Part shown: positions 9,626-18,748 of the stretch, one piece after another
How positions within the stretch are numbered: position 1 is the stretch's first letter
Layout of the letters: every line of letters starts with the position of its first letter
Origin: Hyella patelloides LEGE 07179
Lineage (GTDB): Bacteria > Cyanobacteriota > Cyanobacteriia > Cyanobacteriales > Xenococcaceae
DNA length: 35,931 bases
Reading direction: 5' to 3'
Assembly: GCF_900659865.1 (NCBI RefSeq)
Contig: NZ_LR213806.1
Location: forward strand, 1-35,931
The notes under the pieces: generated by a model
What the model saw: the letters and a program-made list of their open reading frames with translations, nothing else
The model's database searches: none
What the model was told of the DNA's origin: nothing
Made by a program: the position numbers and the translations under genes

Positions 9626-10486
9626 TTAAAAATTGAATAAGCTATCGAGGAAAATTGGAATAAAAGCAATTAGAAGAAAGGTTGTGAAAATAACGCAGTA
9701 TCGCAAAATAACAATTTCTTTTTTCAATTTATTTAAAGATAAGTGGTATTGGTTTTCTATTAAATTAATACTTTGAGCAAGTTTTGCATAGCGTTTGTGC
9801 CAAATCTCTGGAGTGAATTTATCTTGTTTTTGCTGATTGGCAAAATCTCTTAAACCACTTTTAATTTGTTCAGATACTTGGTTTTGAAAATTATGTAATC
9901 CTTGTCCAAATTCAAATTTGAGACTATTGATTTCTAAATTAAGTTCATCGAAAAGTTGATGACGAATCTGTTTACTCTGAAGCAGAATTTCTTCTTTTAA
10001 TTGAGCAAAATTTTGATTATGATTATTTTCTATAATAGACAATTTACTAGATGTTTTTTCCTCATAGCTAATTAAATCGGAAATCAGATTCTCAAATAGT
10101 CCTGGTCCAAGTTGAAAATAACCTCGCTGCACATGATTAATAGTATCTACTATTTCATATTCTGTAGAAGTATCTTTTAAAAGGTATCCTCTTGCTCCAG
10201 ATTTTACAGCCTTGTCTATACTAGATCTATCTTCATTACTACTCAAAACAATAACTTTTATATTGGAAAATTTTTGGCATATTCTTTGTGTGAGTTCAAA
10301 GCCATTCATTTCTGGCATATCTAAATCAACAATTGCTATATCAACTGCGACTTGATTAATTAACTCTAAAGCTTTAAATCCATTTTCTGCTTCTCCAACT
10401 ATGAGAAAATTTGATTCAGTTCTTAAGATGGTATTTATGGCTTTTCGCGTAAAATTCTGATCGTCTACAATAATAATACGAATCAT
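9626..10486 (-). CDS. Response regulator receiver with coiled coil and C-terminal membrane anchor
   Basis: A NarL-like receiver domain (residues 3-120) has the acidic pair D8-D9, the phosphoacceptor D54 in IVDLDMPE, the switch serines at 82-83 and K104 in GYLLKD. There is no DNA-binding helix-turn-helix. Instead, residues about 125-255 are polar, glutamine-rich and helical, with coiled-coil character. The last 24 residues (263-286) form a hydrophobic helix, so the protein looks tail-anchored in a membrane with the receiver in the cytoplasm. No histidine kinase is adjacent. The output is unknown; it could signal through protein contacts or cluster at a membrane site. Confidence 0.8.
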   Translation of the reverse strand: MIRIIIVDDQNFTRKAINTILRTESNFLIVGEAENGFKALELINQVAVDIAIVDLDMPEMNGFELTQRICQKFSNIKVIVLSSNEDRSSIDKAVKSGARGYLLKDTSTEYEIVDTINHVQRGYFQLGPGLFENLISDLISYEEKTSSKLSIIENNHNQNFAQLKEEILLQSKQIRHQLFDELNLEINSLKFEFGQGLHNFQNQVSEQIKSGLRDFANQQKQDKFTPEIWHKRYAKLAQSINLIENQYHLSLNKLKKEIVILRYCVIFTTFLLIAFIPIFLDSLFNF

Positions 10487-10820
10487 GAATAACTTCTTAT
10501 TTTTATTTAATATTTTTTTAGATAATTATCCTTTATTTCAAGTAAATATTGGATAATTGTGGTAATTTATTTTAATAAATTTATTGTTGTATCTACTATT
10601 TTATAGGGATAGTTTTTGCTATACATTTTCGATAAAAAATAGCTAAAAAAGCCGATTAATATACACTTTTTTCACATTAGCGATCGCTTTTTGGAAATTG
10701 AACTTAATTATTCTTTCAAGAGATTTTGTCTGACCCGTAACTTTGAAAAAATGGAATGAGGATTTTTACTCGATAAATAGTTACAATTATGACTGGCAGC
10801 ACTAGGAAGAAAGAAAGATC
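10487..10820. other. Divergent intergenic region (334 bp)
   Basis: The region separates the response regulator and rbfA, which diverge from it. It is AT-rich with one HIP1 octamer near 10680. I see no gene, and I cannot assign promoters with confidence. Confidence 0.45.
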
Positions 10821-11189
10821 ATGGCTAATAGTCGTCGAGTTTCTCGCGTATCTTCACTAATCAAGCGAGAAGTCAGTCAAATGTTACTCAACGGAATTAA
10901 AGATGACCGTGTTGGGGCAGGAATGGTTAGTATTACAGATATTGATTTGTCTGGAGACTTGCAGCACGCCACAATCTTTGTCAGTATTTACGGTACAGAA
11001 GAAGCCAAAGAAGAGACAATGGAGGGTTTAAAAGCTTCAGAAGGCTTTGTCAGAAAAGAATTAGGACATCGTATTCGTTTGCGTCGTAGCCCAGAAATAA
11101 CCTTTTTAGAAGATAGTTCTTTAGAAAGAGGGGACAAGATGGTGCATCTACTCAATCAAATCAGTCAAGAACGGGAAAGTAAGGGATAA
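10821..11189 (+). CDS. rbfA: Ribosome-binding factor A
   Basis: Cold-shock associated assembly factor that binds the 30S subunit and helps mature the 5' end of 16S rRNA. The 122-residue protein carries the N-terminal [14 protein letters not shown] segment, the [14 protein letters not shown] strand and the [21 protein letters not shown] ending typical of the family. A purine-rich stretch, AGGAAGAAAGAAAG, precedes the ATG at 10821. It is convergent with clpP3, with a long palindrome between the two. Confidence 0.95.
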   Translation: MANSRRVSRVSSLIKREVSQMLLNGIKDDRVGAGMVSITDIDLSGDLQHATIFVSIYGTEEAKEETMEGLKASEGFVRKELGHRIRLRRSPEITFLEDSSLERGDKMVHLLNQISQERESKG

Positions 11190-11365
11190 TTAAAACTTTG
11201 TTCTTATTTTTAGGGCTTACACAGTGAAATGCTGAATCAAGGTTCAAGAGAATAGGGAAGAGTCTGTTTCTTGAGGAAGAGGCGGTTGCTTTTTAACCAA
11301 AAGCAATTATCAGTACCAAAATCAAAAATTATGCAAAACAAATGTAAAGCAGTTTACACAATGAT

Positions 11366-11397
11366 TTATCAGAGCAAACAATTGTTTGCCCTGATAA
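11366..11397. repeat. 32-bp near-perfect palindrome between convergent rbfA and clpP3
   Basis: The bases from TTATCAG (11366) to CTGATAA (11397) form a self-complementary sequence with 15 of 16 pairs matching and no loop; the centre is CAAACAATTGTTTG. The only mismatch is A11373 against C11390. No T run follows on either strand, so it is not a standard terminator, although it lies where both transcripts should end. Confidence 0.7.
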
Positions 11398-11472
11398 TGT
11401 AACTTGAGAAAGTGGCGTGATTTATGGAAAGAAGGCTTAGGTTTAATTGCCTATTGCTCTTTCCTCTTTAAT

Positions 11473-12072
11473 CTATGGTTTATCTTCAATTACTTGATCG
11501 ATTAAGCCATATTCTTTAGCTTCTTCGGCAGACATAAAATAATCACGGTCAGTATCTTTTTGAAGTTTTTCAATTGGCTGTCCAGTGTTATCTGCCATCA
11601 TTTGATTGAGTTGGTCGCGGATACGTAGGATTTCTTTGGCTTCAATTTCGATATCTGTCGCCTGTCTGCGTCCTTGAATTCCCCCTAAAGGTTGGTGGAT
11701 CATGATCCGAGAATGAGGTAGTGCAAGGCGTTTACCTTTTGTTCCACCAGCGAGTAGGAATGCGCCCATAGAAGCTGCTAAACCAACACAGATAGTTACA
11801 ACAGGAGACTTGATATGTCTTATGGTGTCATAAATTGCTAAACCAGCAGTCACAGAGCCACCAGGAGAGTTGATATAAAGATATATTGGCTTGCTGGAAT
11901 CTTCAGAATCTAGGTAGAGCATGATGGCAATGATTTGGTTAGCGATACCATCATTAACTCCTCTACCAAGGAAAATAATGCGTTCACGATACAGGCGGTC
12001 ATAAATACTAATCCAGTCACTATAAGATTGACCGGGCATTTGATACGGAACTTTAGGAATACCAATGGGCAT
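11473..12072 (-). CDS. clpP: ATP-dependent Clp protease proteolytic subunit ClpP3
   Basis: Serine protease subunit of the Clp barrel. From the ATG at 12072 the protein has 199 residues and a full triad: S101 in [10 protein letters not shown]126 in IMIHQPLGG and D177 in TDRDYF. An in-frame TTG at 12090 is possible, but the ATG has AAGG about 11 bases upstream and begins [11 protein letters not shown], the usual ClpP3 start. It is 25 bases downstream of clpR on the same strand. In cyanobacteria ClpP3 and ClpR form a mixed, essential core that works with ClpC, which fits this pair. Confidence 0.95.
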   Translation of the reverse strand: MPIGIPKVPYQMPGQSYSDWISIYDRLYRERIIFLGRGVNDGIANQIIAIMLYLDSEDSSKPIYLYINSPGGSVTAGLAIYDTIRHIKSPVVTICVGLAASMGAFLLAGGTKGKRLALPHSRIMIHQPLGGIQGRRQATDIEIEAKEILRIRDQLNQMMADNTGQPIEKLQKDTDRDYFMSAEEAKEYGLIDQVIEDKP

Positions 12073-12097
12073 GAGTTGTAATACCTTCAAATATAAA

Positions 12098-12784
12098 CTA
12101 GGAAAGGGCAGGGACAGGAGTGGGCAAATCTTTAGTGCTTTCTAAAACTTTATCGATCAAGCCATATTCTTTGGCATCTTCAGGAGTCATATAGAGCATC
12201 CTGTCAGTATCTTTGCTGAGTTTTTCCTCTGTTTGACCAGTATTTTTGGCGAAAATTTCCAGTACTGCTTTTTTATTTTCGAGAACTTCTTTAGCTCGAA
12301 TTTGAATATCTGTAGCCTGACCTCTCGCACCCTGGCGAGCCTGATGCAGAATGATAGTTGCATGGGGTAGACTAGCACGGAAACCTTTTGCGCCCGCAGA
12401 TAGAATCATAGCTGCTGTACCCATTGCCTGACCAATGCAGATAGTATGTACTGGAGGCTTAATGTAGCTCATTGTGTCACAAATGGCAAAAGCTTCGGTT
12501 TCAAAACCGATAGAATCCCCTCCATACCAAGATGTACCAGTGGAGTTGATATACATATAAATGGGTTTTTCGGGGTCGTCAAACTGTAAAAACAGCAATT
12601 GAGCAATAATTAATTCGGTAACATCAACCCCTATTTGATCTTTGTACTCATCAGGAGAGACTAAAGGTAGCCCAAGATAGATAATACGTTCTTTGAGTAG
12701 TAATGAAGGTAAATCTGGAGGCGGAGTGCGATAAGAAGCATCTCCTCTGTAGGGTGCTTGAACTGCTTGGATAGGTGAATTCAT
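12098..12784 (-). CDS. clpR: ClpR, catalytically inactive ClpP paralogue
   Basis: Structural, non-proteolytic subunit of the cyanobacterial ClpP3/R core. The 228-residue protein has the ClpP fold but lacks two of three catalytic residues: the serine position reads G122 in GQAMGTAAM and the aspartate position reads M196 in TDRMLYM, while H147 in IILHQ is kept. It also carries an insertion, [11 protein letters not shown], near residues 85-95 that active ClpP proteins lack. It is the first gene of the clpR-clpP3 operon and starts at the ATG at 12784. Confidence 0.95.
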   Translation of the reverse strand: MNSPIQAVQAPYRGDASYRTPPPDLPSLLLKERIIYLGLPLVSPDEYKDQIGVDVTELIIAQLLFLQFDDPEKPIYMYINSTGTSWYGGDSIGFETEAFAICDTMSYIKPPVHTICIGQAMGTAAMILSAGAKGFRASLPHATIILHQARQGARGQATDIQIRAKEVLENKKAVLEIFAKNTGQTEEKLSKDTDRMLYMTPEDAKEYGLIDKVLESTKDLPTPVPALS

Positions 12785-12919
12785 AGTTTAAATTAGCTAT
12801 TGCGTTCCTCAATTTCTGGTTATTGTCTACTCTCAAATAAGCTCAAATAACCAAAACAACGGTTAAATACCGAATAAGTAACCTGGTACTGTAGATTTTA
12901 ACGCATTCGCGATGAAGAG

Positions 12920-14551
12920 TTAGTTTTGATTTGGTTCTAACCTGAAGAACATTTGATCGGAATAATTATGGTATGAATCTTTTTTATCAAAGAGAGGCAC
13001 GAGGCGATATCCATAGTTTTTTATCAGATGATTTTTGAGAGATTCTGAGGGATCATACAAAAAGACATCACTGTAAATACCAGATATTGTGAATTTTTGC
13101 CATCGCTCATCTGCGGTGGGTTCAAACAAAAACATAAATTTAGCTGTGTCTCTTAAGTAATGGCTCACTGAAAAGGGTCTAATAAATTCGTCATCAGTTA
13201 AAACATCACTAATGATCAAGGGTCGTTTTGATTCGTTAACAATATTAGCTAATCTATGATGAATATTTTCTCTATCTTTAATCCACCAGACGTTAGTAGA
13301 AGTCATTAATGAGCAAGAAGCTATAGAAATAGAAAGCAGTATAGCAGTTATATTAAGCCACAAAGCAGGATTTCTGCCTAAAAGTTTGTTGCTTAAAGTA
13401 TAGGAGCAGATGATTTGAATACCAAGAAGAGAAGGTATTAGATAATTAGCTCTTAATGTCATTTGTCCCCCTTGACCAAAATCACGCAGTAAAAGTATTA
13501 AAAAGGGAATAAAGATTAAACTAAATAAGAAAAAATAAGCTTTTTTATGACCGTTTTTTGCTAAATACAACAATGAATAGCTAATCAATAATAAAAGTAA
13601 TACTAAATAAAGCAGAAATGGAATTAAAAATTCTAAATCACTACTTGCATTAATATTAAAATCAGCAAAGGGTAAACTAAGGTTACGAATCCAAGCTTTG
13701 GGATATTCTATGATGCTGGATGCAGGGAGTGATGTATAGTTACTGGGAGGATTTTTAATTAAGATTATTATCCAAGGTAAAAATCCTACAATATTAAGTA
13801 CTCCAGTAATACAAAAAGTAATAGTTACCTGATTAAGTCTAAATTTTCCTGAAACGAGAATATAAATAAAGTGAGCCAGATAGGTTAACAACGAAAAGAG
13901 AAAAGTATAGCAACTGATAATCATTGAGTAAGAATAAATCAACCAACCATAAATGGAGGGTTTTTTTTGTACTTTTAAAAGTGCTACACAAGATACTAGG
14001 GTAGTTAACGTCCATAAACTGAATGGTCTGGCTTCTTGAGAATACAAAACATGAAAAGGAGAAACTGCCATAAAAGCAGTAGCCATCCAACTTGTTAATG
14101 GTTGATTGAATAACTCATAACAAAGTAAATACATCAAGGGCAAACAGAGAATTCCTGCTACAACTGATAAAGTGCGGATCGATCCGATCGACTTTCCAAA
14201 TATTTGCGTCCAAAATCTGGCAGTTAAAAAATAAATTGGAGTATGTTGAGGTTCATCTTCAATTAATCCTTGAATAGTGCCTTGATAATTAGCTTTATCA
14301 TTGGGATATTGATATTTCATAATGGTGCTAATATCAACTTCTTTTCCTGTTATTAGCTGCTCTTTGACATCACTTCTAGAATATCCAGAAATAGATAAAG
14401 AGGTGAAACTTTCGTCTAGCCAATATATTTTTTCCTCTAGATTATGGAAGCGAACGAAGATTCCTAAAGACACAATAAGTAAAGCCGTAGTGATAATTAC
14501 ATATTGTAACAACTGAGGTACAATAGCTTTACGATTACTATACGTTGTCAT
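12920..14551 (-). CDS. Membrane glycosyltransferase, GT39/ArnT-like
   Basis: A polytopic membrane protein of 543 residues with roughly a dozen hydrophobic helices, of the class that transfers sugars from polyprenyl-phosphate donors (Pmt/ArnT/RgtA-type). Typical features are the acidic YWLDES motif after the first helix (43-48) and a second lumenal EDEPQHTPIYFL motif (98-109), where acidic residues are thought to serve catalysis or metal binding. FHVLYSQEARPFSL (about 168-181) is also characteristic. It stands alone between clpR and an AT-rich gap. The acceptor is unknown; surface polysaccharide or protein are options. Confidence 0.8.
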   Translation of the reverse strand: MTTYSNRKAIVPQLLQYVIITTALLIVSLGIFVRFHNLEEKIYWLDESFTSLSISGYSRSDVKEQLITGKEVDISTIMKYQYPNDKANYQGTIQGLIEDEPQHTPIYFLTARFWTQIFGKSIGSIRTLSVVAGILCLPLMYLLCYELFNQPLTSWMATAFMAVSPFHVLYSQEARPFSLWTLTTLVSCVALLKVQKKPSIYGWLIYSYSMIISCYTFLFSLLTYLAHFIYILVSGKFRLNQVTITFCITGVLNIVGFLPWIIILIKNPPSNYTSLPASSIIEYPKAWIRNLSLPFADFNINASSDLEFLIPFLLYLVLLLLLISYSLLYLAKNGHKKAYFFLFSLIFIPFLILLLRDFGQGGQMTLRANYLIPSLLGIQIICSYTLSNKLLGRNPALWLNITAILLSISIASCSLMTSTNVWWIKDRENIHHRLANIVNESKRPLIISDVLTDDEFIRPFSVSHYLRDTAKFMFLFEPTADERWQKFTISGIYSDVFLYDPSESLKNHLIKNYGYRLVPLFDKKDSYHNYSDQMFFRLEPNQN

Positions 14552-14900
14552 AAAAGTACTTTATTTAAACTTGATTTTATTTTGATTATAGTACATAAAT
14601 TCTATAAAATTTACTTGTGTAATAAAAAAATAGCAAAAATTGATTTTTGAGTTTATTGATTGCTCTTTAATTAATTAGAATAGCATTTTTAAAGTAAGTA
14701 AGATAACAAATTGCTTTTTAAAGAAGAGATAAAGTAATATTAGTGTATATAAAAAAGACTAATAACCACCATACTGTATTCATTATAAAGTCAGTGTAAA
14801 ATTATAAGTTTTTAATATGAATTTTCGATAAAGTAGTGATTGTTAAGATAGATCAAAATAGAAAATTGATTAATTGTTATTAATAGCTGTTTATAGAAAC
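14552..14900. other. AT-rich divergent intergenic region (349 bp)
   Basis: Strongly AT-rich sequence between the membrane glycosyltransferase and the methylglyoxal synthase/lipid kinase gene, which diverge from it. I see no gene, structured RNA or clear operator here. Confidence 0.5.
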
Positions 14901-16169
14901 ATGGCTTGTACTATTGCTCTGATTGCTCATGATCGCCAAAAAGATGAAATGGTTAGTTTTGTCAATCGTCATCTACCTGTTTTATCTCGTTATCGTTTAA
15001 TTGCTACGGGAACTACAGGAAAAAGAATTCAGGCTGCTAGCGATCTCGAAATTAAAATTCTAGAGCCAGGAATGTTGGGAGGTGATGCTCAAATTGCTGC
15101 CGAAGTGGTAGCCAAAAATGTGGTGGCAGTAATTTTTTTAATCGATCCACTGTATGCTCAACCCCATGAGCCTGATATTGAGGCTTTACTAAGAGTTTGT
15201 AATTTACAAAATGTGCCTTTGGCTACTAATTTAGCTACGGCTGAAGCGATCGCCGAAAGTTTAGCTAATAGTGTAACGGCTCATTTGATTTTTAATCCCG
15301 TATCTGGACAGGGAAATGCAGAGCAAGATTTAAACTTAATTAGAGAGTTATTAGAGCCTCATTTACATTTAGAAGTACATCAAACTACCCCAGATATTAG
15401 CCCTGAAGAATTAGCTAAAAATGCGATCGCTTCGGCTGCAGACATGATTATTGTCTCTGGGGGTGATGGTACTGTATCGGCAGTTGCAGGGGCGGTAATG
15501 GAGACAAGCATTCCATTGGGTATTATTCCCAGAGGTACAGCAAATGCTTTTGCAATGGCATTGGGAATCACGCAACAAATTAACCCCATTAGAAGAGCTT
15601 GTGAAATTATTTTGGCAGGAAAAACTAGAGTGGTTGATGCTGCTCGTTGTAATGGCTCTCCATTGATTTTATTGGCGGGTATTGGCTTTGAAGCAGAAAC
15701 TGTAGCCAGAGCAGATCGAGAGGCAAAAAATCGTTGGGGTTCTCTGGCTTATATCATGGCAGGTTGGCAACAGTTAGATCAACAGATACTCTTTGATGCG
15801 GAAATTGAAATCGATCGTAGCACCCAGAAATTTCAAGCAGGAGCGATTACAGTAGCCAATGCTGCACCTTTAACCTCTATCTTGGCTCAAGGGACGGGTA
15901 AAGTAGTAGCTGATGATGGTTTATTGGATGTTACCATCGCTACGGCAGAAACGAAGCTACAAGCAGTAGTAACTCTTTTAGGTATGTTGGAGTCTGCTCT
16001 AATAAAAACCAATAACGAAATCAATAATGTGGTTCATTTACAAACCAAAAAACTGAAAATTTCCGCTAATCCACCTCAAAAAGTAGTTTTAGATGGCGAA
16101 ATTATTGGTACGACTCCTTTAGAAATTGAATCTGTTCCCCAAGCTTTGACTGTATTTGTTCTCGAATAA
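14901..16169 (+). CDS. Methylglyoxal synthase-diacylglycerol/lipid kinase fusion
   Basis: Two enzymes in one 422-residue chain. Residues 1-125 match methylglyoxal synthase, which converts dihydroxyacetone phosphate to methylglyoxal; the counterparts of the E. coli active-site residues are H10-D11, D62 in GGDAQ, D82, H89 and D92. Residues 126-422 match the DagK/YegS lipid kinase family, with FNPVSGQGN (131-139), the ATP-binding GGDGT (187-191) and PRGTANAFA. The ATG at 14901 is preferred to the in-frame TTG at 14874. Both substrates derive from glycerol-phosphate metabolism, so a link between lipid and triose-phosphate pools is a reasonable guess. I recall such fusions in other cyanobacteria. 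Confidence 0.88.
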   Translation: MACTIALIAHDRQKDEMVSFVNRHLPVLSRYRLIATGTTGKRIQAASDLEIKILEPGMLGGDAQIAAEVVAKNVVAVIFLIDPLYAQPHEPDIEALLRVCNLQNVPLATNLATAEAIAESLANSVTAHLIFNPVSGQGNAEQDLNLIRELLEPHLHLEVHQTTPDISPEELAKNAIASAADMIIVSGGDGTVSAVAGAVMETSIPLGIIPRGTANAFAMALGITQQINPIRRACEIILAGKTRVVDAARCNGSPLILLAGIGFEAETVARADREAKNRWGSLAYIMAGWQQLDQQILFDAEIEIDRSTQKFQAGAITVANAAPLTSILAQGTGKVVADDGLLDVTIATAETKLQAVVTLLGMLESALIKTNNEINNVVHLQTKKLKISANPPQKVVLDGEIIGTTPLEIESVPQALTVFVLE

Positions 16170-16567
16170 ATCATGAGAAAGTAGTAAGTGAAGAGTCTAT
16201 CTATTTCTCAGTAAGTAATATCACTTTATTCAACATGAAACGAGCAAGCTAGGGTTTACGAATGTTTTGAATATACAGTAGCTTAAGAAACGCTTTATAT
16301 AATTTTTGCTTGATACCCAATTTCTAATTCTCAATCACTAATTATCAAACCTAAATTATCCGAAACATTAACTAAAAAATCCCCTAAGTTCATATTATCG
16401 AGCAAAAAAATTAGTATTTTAACGTAATCAATCGATTATTGTTTTGAGAAAATGTCAAGAATTTTATCTGTAATATAGTAAATTTCAACGATGAAAATAG
16501 ATGAAATTATTAGTAATATTGATTTACTTCAATATTTTTATGGCAAAACATCTAGATTTCAAAAAAA
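16170..16567 (+). other. AT-rich intergenic region (398 bp)
   Basis: Sequence between the lipid kinase fusion and the fibro-slime gene, both on the plus strand. It is AT-rich. I find no coding frame with family features and no strong terminator; the promoter of the next gene is presumably in the last 100 bases. Confidence 0.45.
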
Positions 16568-17320
16568 ATGCTTTTAAAACATACAAACTCTTGGAAAGCG
16601 ATCGCTTTTTTTACTATTACTTTTTTAGCAATACTCTTTACGGGTATTATTGGCAACGAAAAAGCTTATACTAACCCCGCACCCAGTTCAATTTATCTTT
16701 CAGGAATTCTGAGAGACTTTCAAGATACTCATCCTGATTTTGAAAGAACTCCAGGGGTAGATGGATTTGATTATGGCTTAGATCATAATATTACTCTGGA
16801 TACTCTTAGTTCTGACAAAAAACCCCAATTTAAGGATGGTAGTTATTCTACAACAACTGAGGATAATTTCGATCAATGGTATCGCAATGTAGCAGGGGTT
16901 AATCAAAGTACTAATTATATTGTTGAGTTGGACGACTCAGATGGTGATGGTACTTATACTTATTACAATGCTTCCTTTTTTCCCTTGGACGGAGTGGCTG
17001 GTTTTGACGAGCAAGGACGTAGCCATAACTATCACTTTACTTACGAATTACATAGTGCTTTTACTTATCAAGGAGGAGAAACTTTTGAATTCCGAGGTGA
17101 TGATGATGTGTGGGTTTATATCAACGGAAAAAAGGTAATCGATCTTGGAGGTGTTCATAGTGAGAAAGTACAATTGGTTAATTTAGATAGCATTGCTAGT
17201 CGTGTTGATATTACTCCTGGGAATAATTATAATTTCGATTTGTTTTTTGCAGAAAGGCATACTGTTCAATCTAATTTTAAAATTCAAACTACGATCGCAT
17301 TTTCCCAAAATGCTGATTAG
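16568..17320 (+). CDS. Secreted fibro-slime domain protein
   Basis: A 250-residue protein with an N-terminal signal or anchor helix (about residues 10-30). The rest is a single fibro-slime domain, a beta-rich module related in pattern to PA14 and found in extracellular bacterial proteins and slime-mould prespore proteins. The key segment FRGDDDVWVYINGKKVIDLG (about 177-196) and the early YLSGILRDF are characteristic. DDSDGDGTY (about 122-130) could bind calcium. It has no sorting motif, so it is probably exported to the periplasm or surface. A terminator follows. The function is unknown; adhesion or carbohydrate binding are guesses. Confidence 0.78.
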   Translation: MLLKHTNSWKAIAFFTITFLAILFTGIIGNEKAYTNPAPSSIYLSGILRDFQDTHPDFERTPGVDGFDYGLDHNITLDTLSSDKKPQFKDGSYSTTTEDNFDQWYRNVAGVNQSTNYIVELDDSDGDGTYTYYNASFFPLDGVAGFDEQGRSHNYHFTYELHSAFTYQGGETFEFRGDDDVWVYINGKKVIDLGGVHSEKVQLVNLDSIASRVDITPGNNYNFDLFFAERHTVQSNFKIQTTIAFSQNAD

Positions 17321-17421
17321 AAATAAGTTGAAAGACAATTTTTTTGTTTAAATGATGTGAGTGTAAATGTTTTACCTCTGCTTTCATTTTAACCAACTTA
17401 AGTATAATTAATTAGTTAAGG

Positions 17422-17447
17422 GTGACTTGTACAGTCACTCTTTTTTT
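17422..17447 (+). terminator. Rho-independent terminator after the fibro-slime gene
   Basis: GTGACT (17422-17427) pairs with AGTCAC (17433-17438), a five-base loop between, then CT and seven T residues (17441-17447). It is 100 bases past the stop codon. Confidence 0.65.
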
Positions 17448-17550
17448 ATGCTAAAAATTATTTTTTTGTTAGCAAATAATATGTCAAAAAAGGGAATTAT
17501 TAAATTAATAAGTGTTTTCTAATTTTATATAATATTTTTTCTAGAAACTA

Positions 17551-18513
17551 ATGACAAATGCCAACCTAGCAACTAATCAATTATCTGGACAAGAAATTTA
17601 TCAGAGAATTTATGACAATATTCAGCAGGTAATGAAAGGACAATCTACCGCTATGAGAAATTTATTAGCTGCTTTTGCTAGCGGAGGTCACGTCTTGTTA
17701 GAAGATTATCCTGGTACTGGTAAAACTACTTTAGCAAAGTCTTTAGCATTATCGATTGATGCCGATTTTAAGCGGATTCAATTTACTCCCGATTTACTTC
17801 CTTCAGATATTTTGGGGATTTCAATTTTCGATCAAAACGAGCGTAGTTTTCGTTTTCATGAGGGACCAATCTTTGCCAATATAGTATTAGTGGATGAGAT
17901 TAATCGTGCTTCTCCTCGTACTCAATCTGCATTACTAGAGGCAATGGCAGAGTCTCAAGTTAGTATTGATGGTGAAATTAAAAAACTAAACGATCTTTTT
18001 TTTGTCATTGCTACACAGAACCCTATAGGTTCACATGGTACTTATCCTTTACCAGAGGCGCAAATGGATCGTTTTGCTCTTCAGTTTAGTTTGGGTTATG
18101 TTTCAGCAGAAGATGAGGTAGATATTCTATCTCAGCAGTTGCAAAAGCATCCCATAGATACTATCAAACCATGTATTTCTATCGGAGAAGCGATCGCTTT
18201 ACGCCAACAGGTACAAAAAATCAGAATTAGTGAAGAAATGAAACGCTACGTAGTGGCTATTATTAATGCTACTCGTTCTGCATCAGGAGTACAACTAGGA
18301 GCTAGTCCCAGAGGTTCTTTAGCTTTAATGAAAGTAGCTCAAGCTTTGGCTTTATTTGATGGTTATGAGTTTGTCACTCCCGAACATATTCAAGAATTAG
18401 CGGTGGCGGTAATTGCTCATCGTTTAGTAATGGAACCCCAAGCAAGTTTTTCAGGAATTACCGCAGCAGGAGTAGTTTCAGAAATTGTTAATTCCACTGC
18501 TGTTCCTAATTAA
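17551..18513 (+). CDS. MoxR-family AAA+ ATPase
   Basis: Cytoplasmic AAA+ chaperone-like ATPase of 320 residues. Walker A YPGTGKTT, Walker B VLVDEINRASPRTQSALLEA and the sensor-1 TQNP segment are intact, and the C-terminal lid continues to the end, so it should be active. MoxR proteins usually act with a DUF58 or von Willebrand A partner in assembling metal or cofactor enzymes, but no such partner is adjacent. It is 235 bases upstream of urtC with degenerate heptamer repeats between, so cotranscription with the urea genes is uncertain. Confidence 0.9.
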   Translation: MTNANLATNQLSGQEIYQRIYDNIQQVMKGQSTAMRNLLAAFASGGHVLLEDYPGTGKTTLAKSLALSIDADFKRIQFTPDLLPSDILGISIFDQNERSFRFHEGPIFANIVLVDEINRASPRTQSALLEAMAESQVSIDGEIKKLNDLFFVIATQNPIGSHGTYPLPEAQMDRFALQFSLGYVSAEDEVDILSQQLQKHPIDTIKPCISIGEAIALRQQVQKIRISEEMKRYVVAIINATRSASGVQLGASPRGSLALMKVAQALALFDGYEFVTPEHIQELAVAVIAHRLVMEPQASFSGITAAGVVSEIVNSTAVPN

Positions 18514-18748
18514 GAAAGAAGTTATTAAGTCAAAAGTAGCAGGTTTTTTGAGTAATAAGTACTGGATATCAACGAACAACAAGCTACAAGCAAACGAACC
18601 AATAAATTAAGAAACCACATCAAATTATTAAAAACAATTAACAACTAACCACTAACAATGAACTACTTGTCTAAGAAGTGTATTATCAGTCACTTTATGT
18701 AAACTGAATGTGGTTTAATGACGGATTAGTAATTATTAATCGTCAGTT

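Noticed and set aside
18680-18719. NtcA site before urtC
   Set aside because: GTA-N8-CAC differs from GTA-N8-TAC at one key base and the expected -10 is not clear, so it is mentioned only as a lead and not called as a feature.
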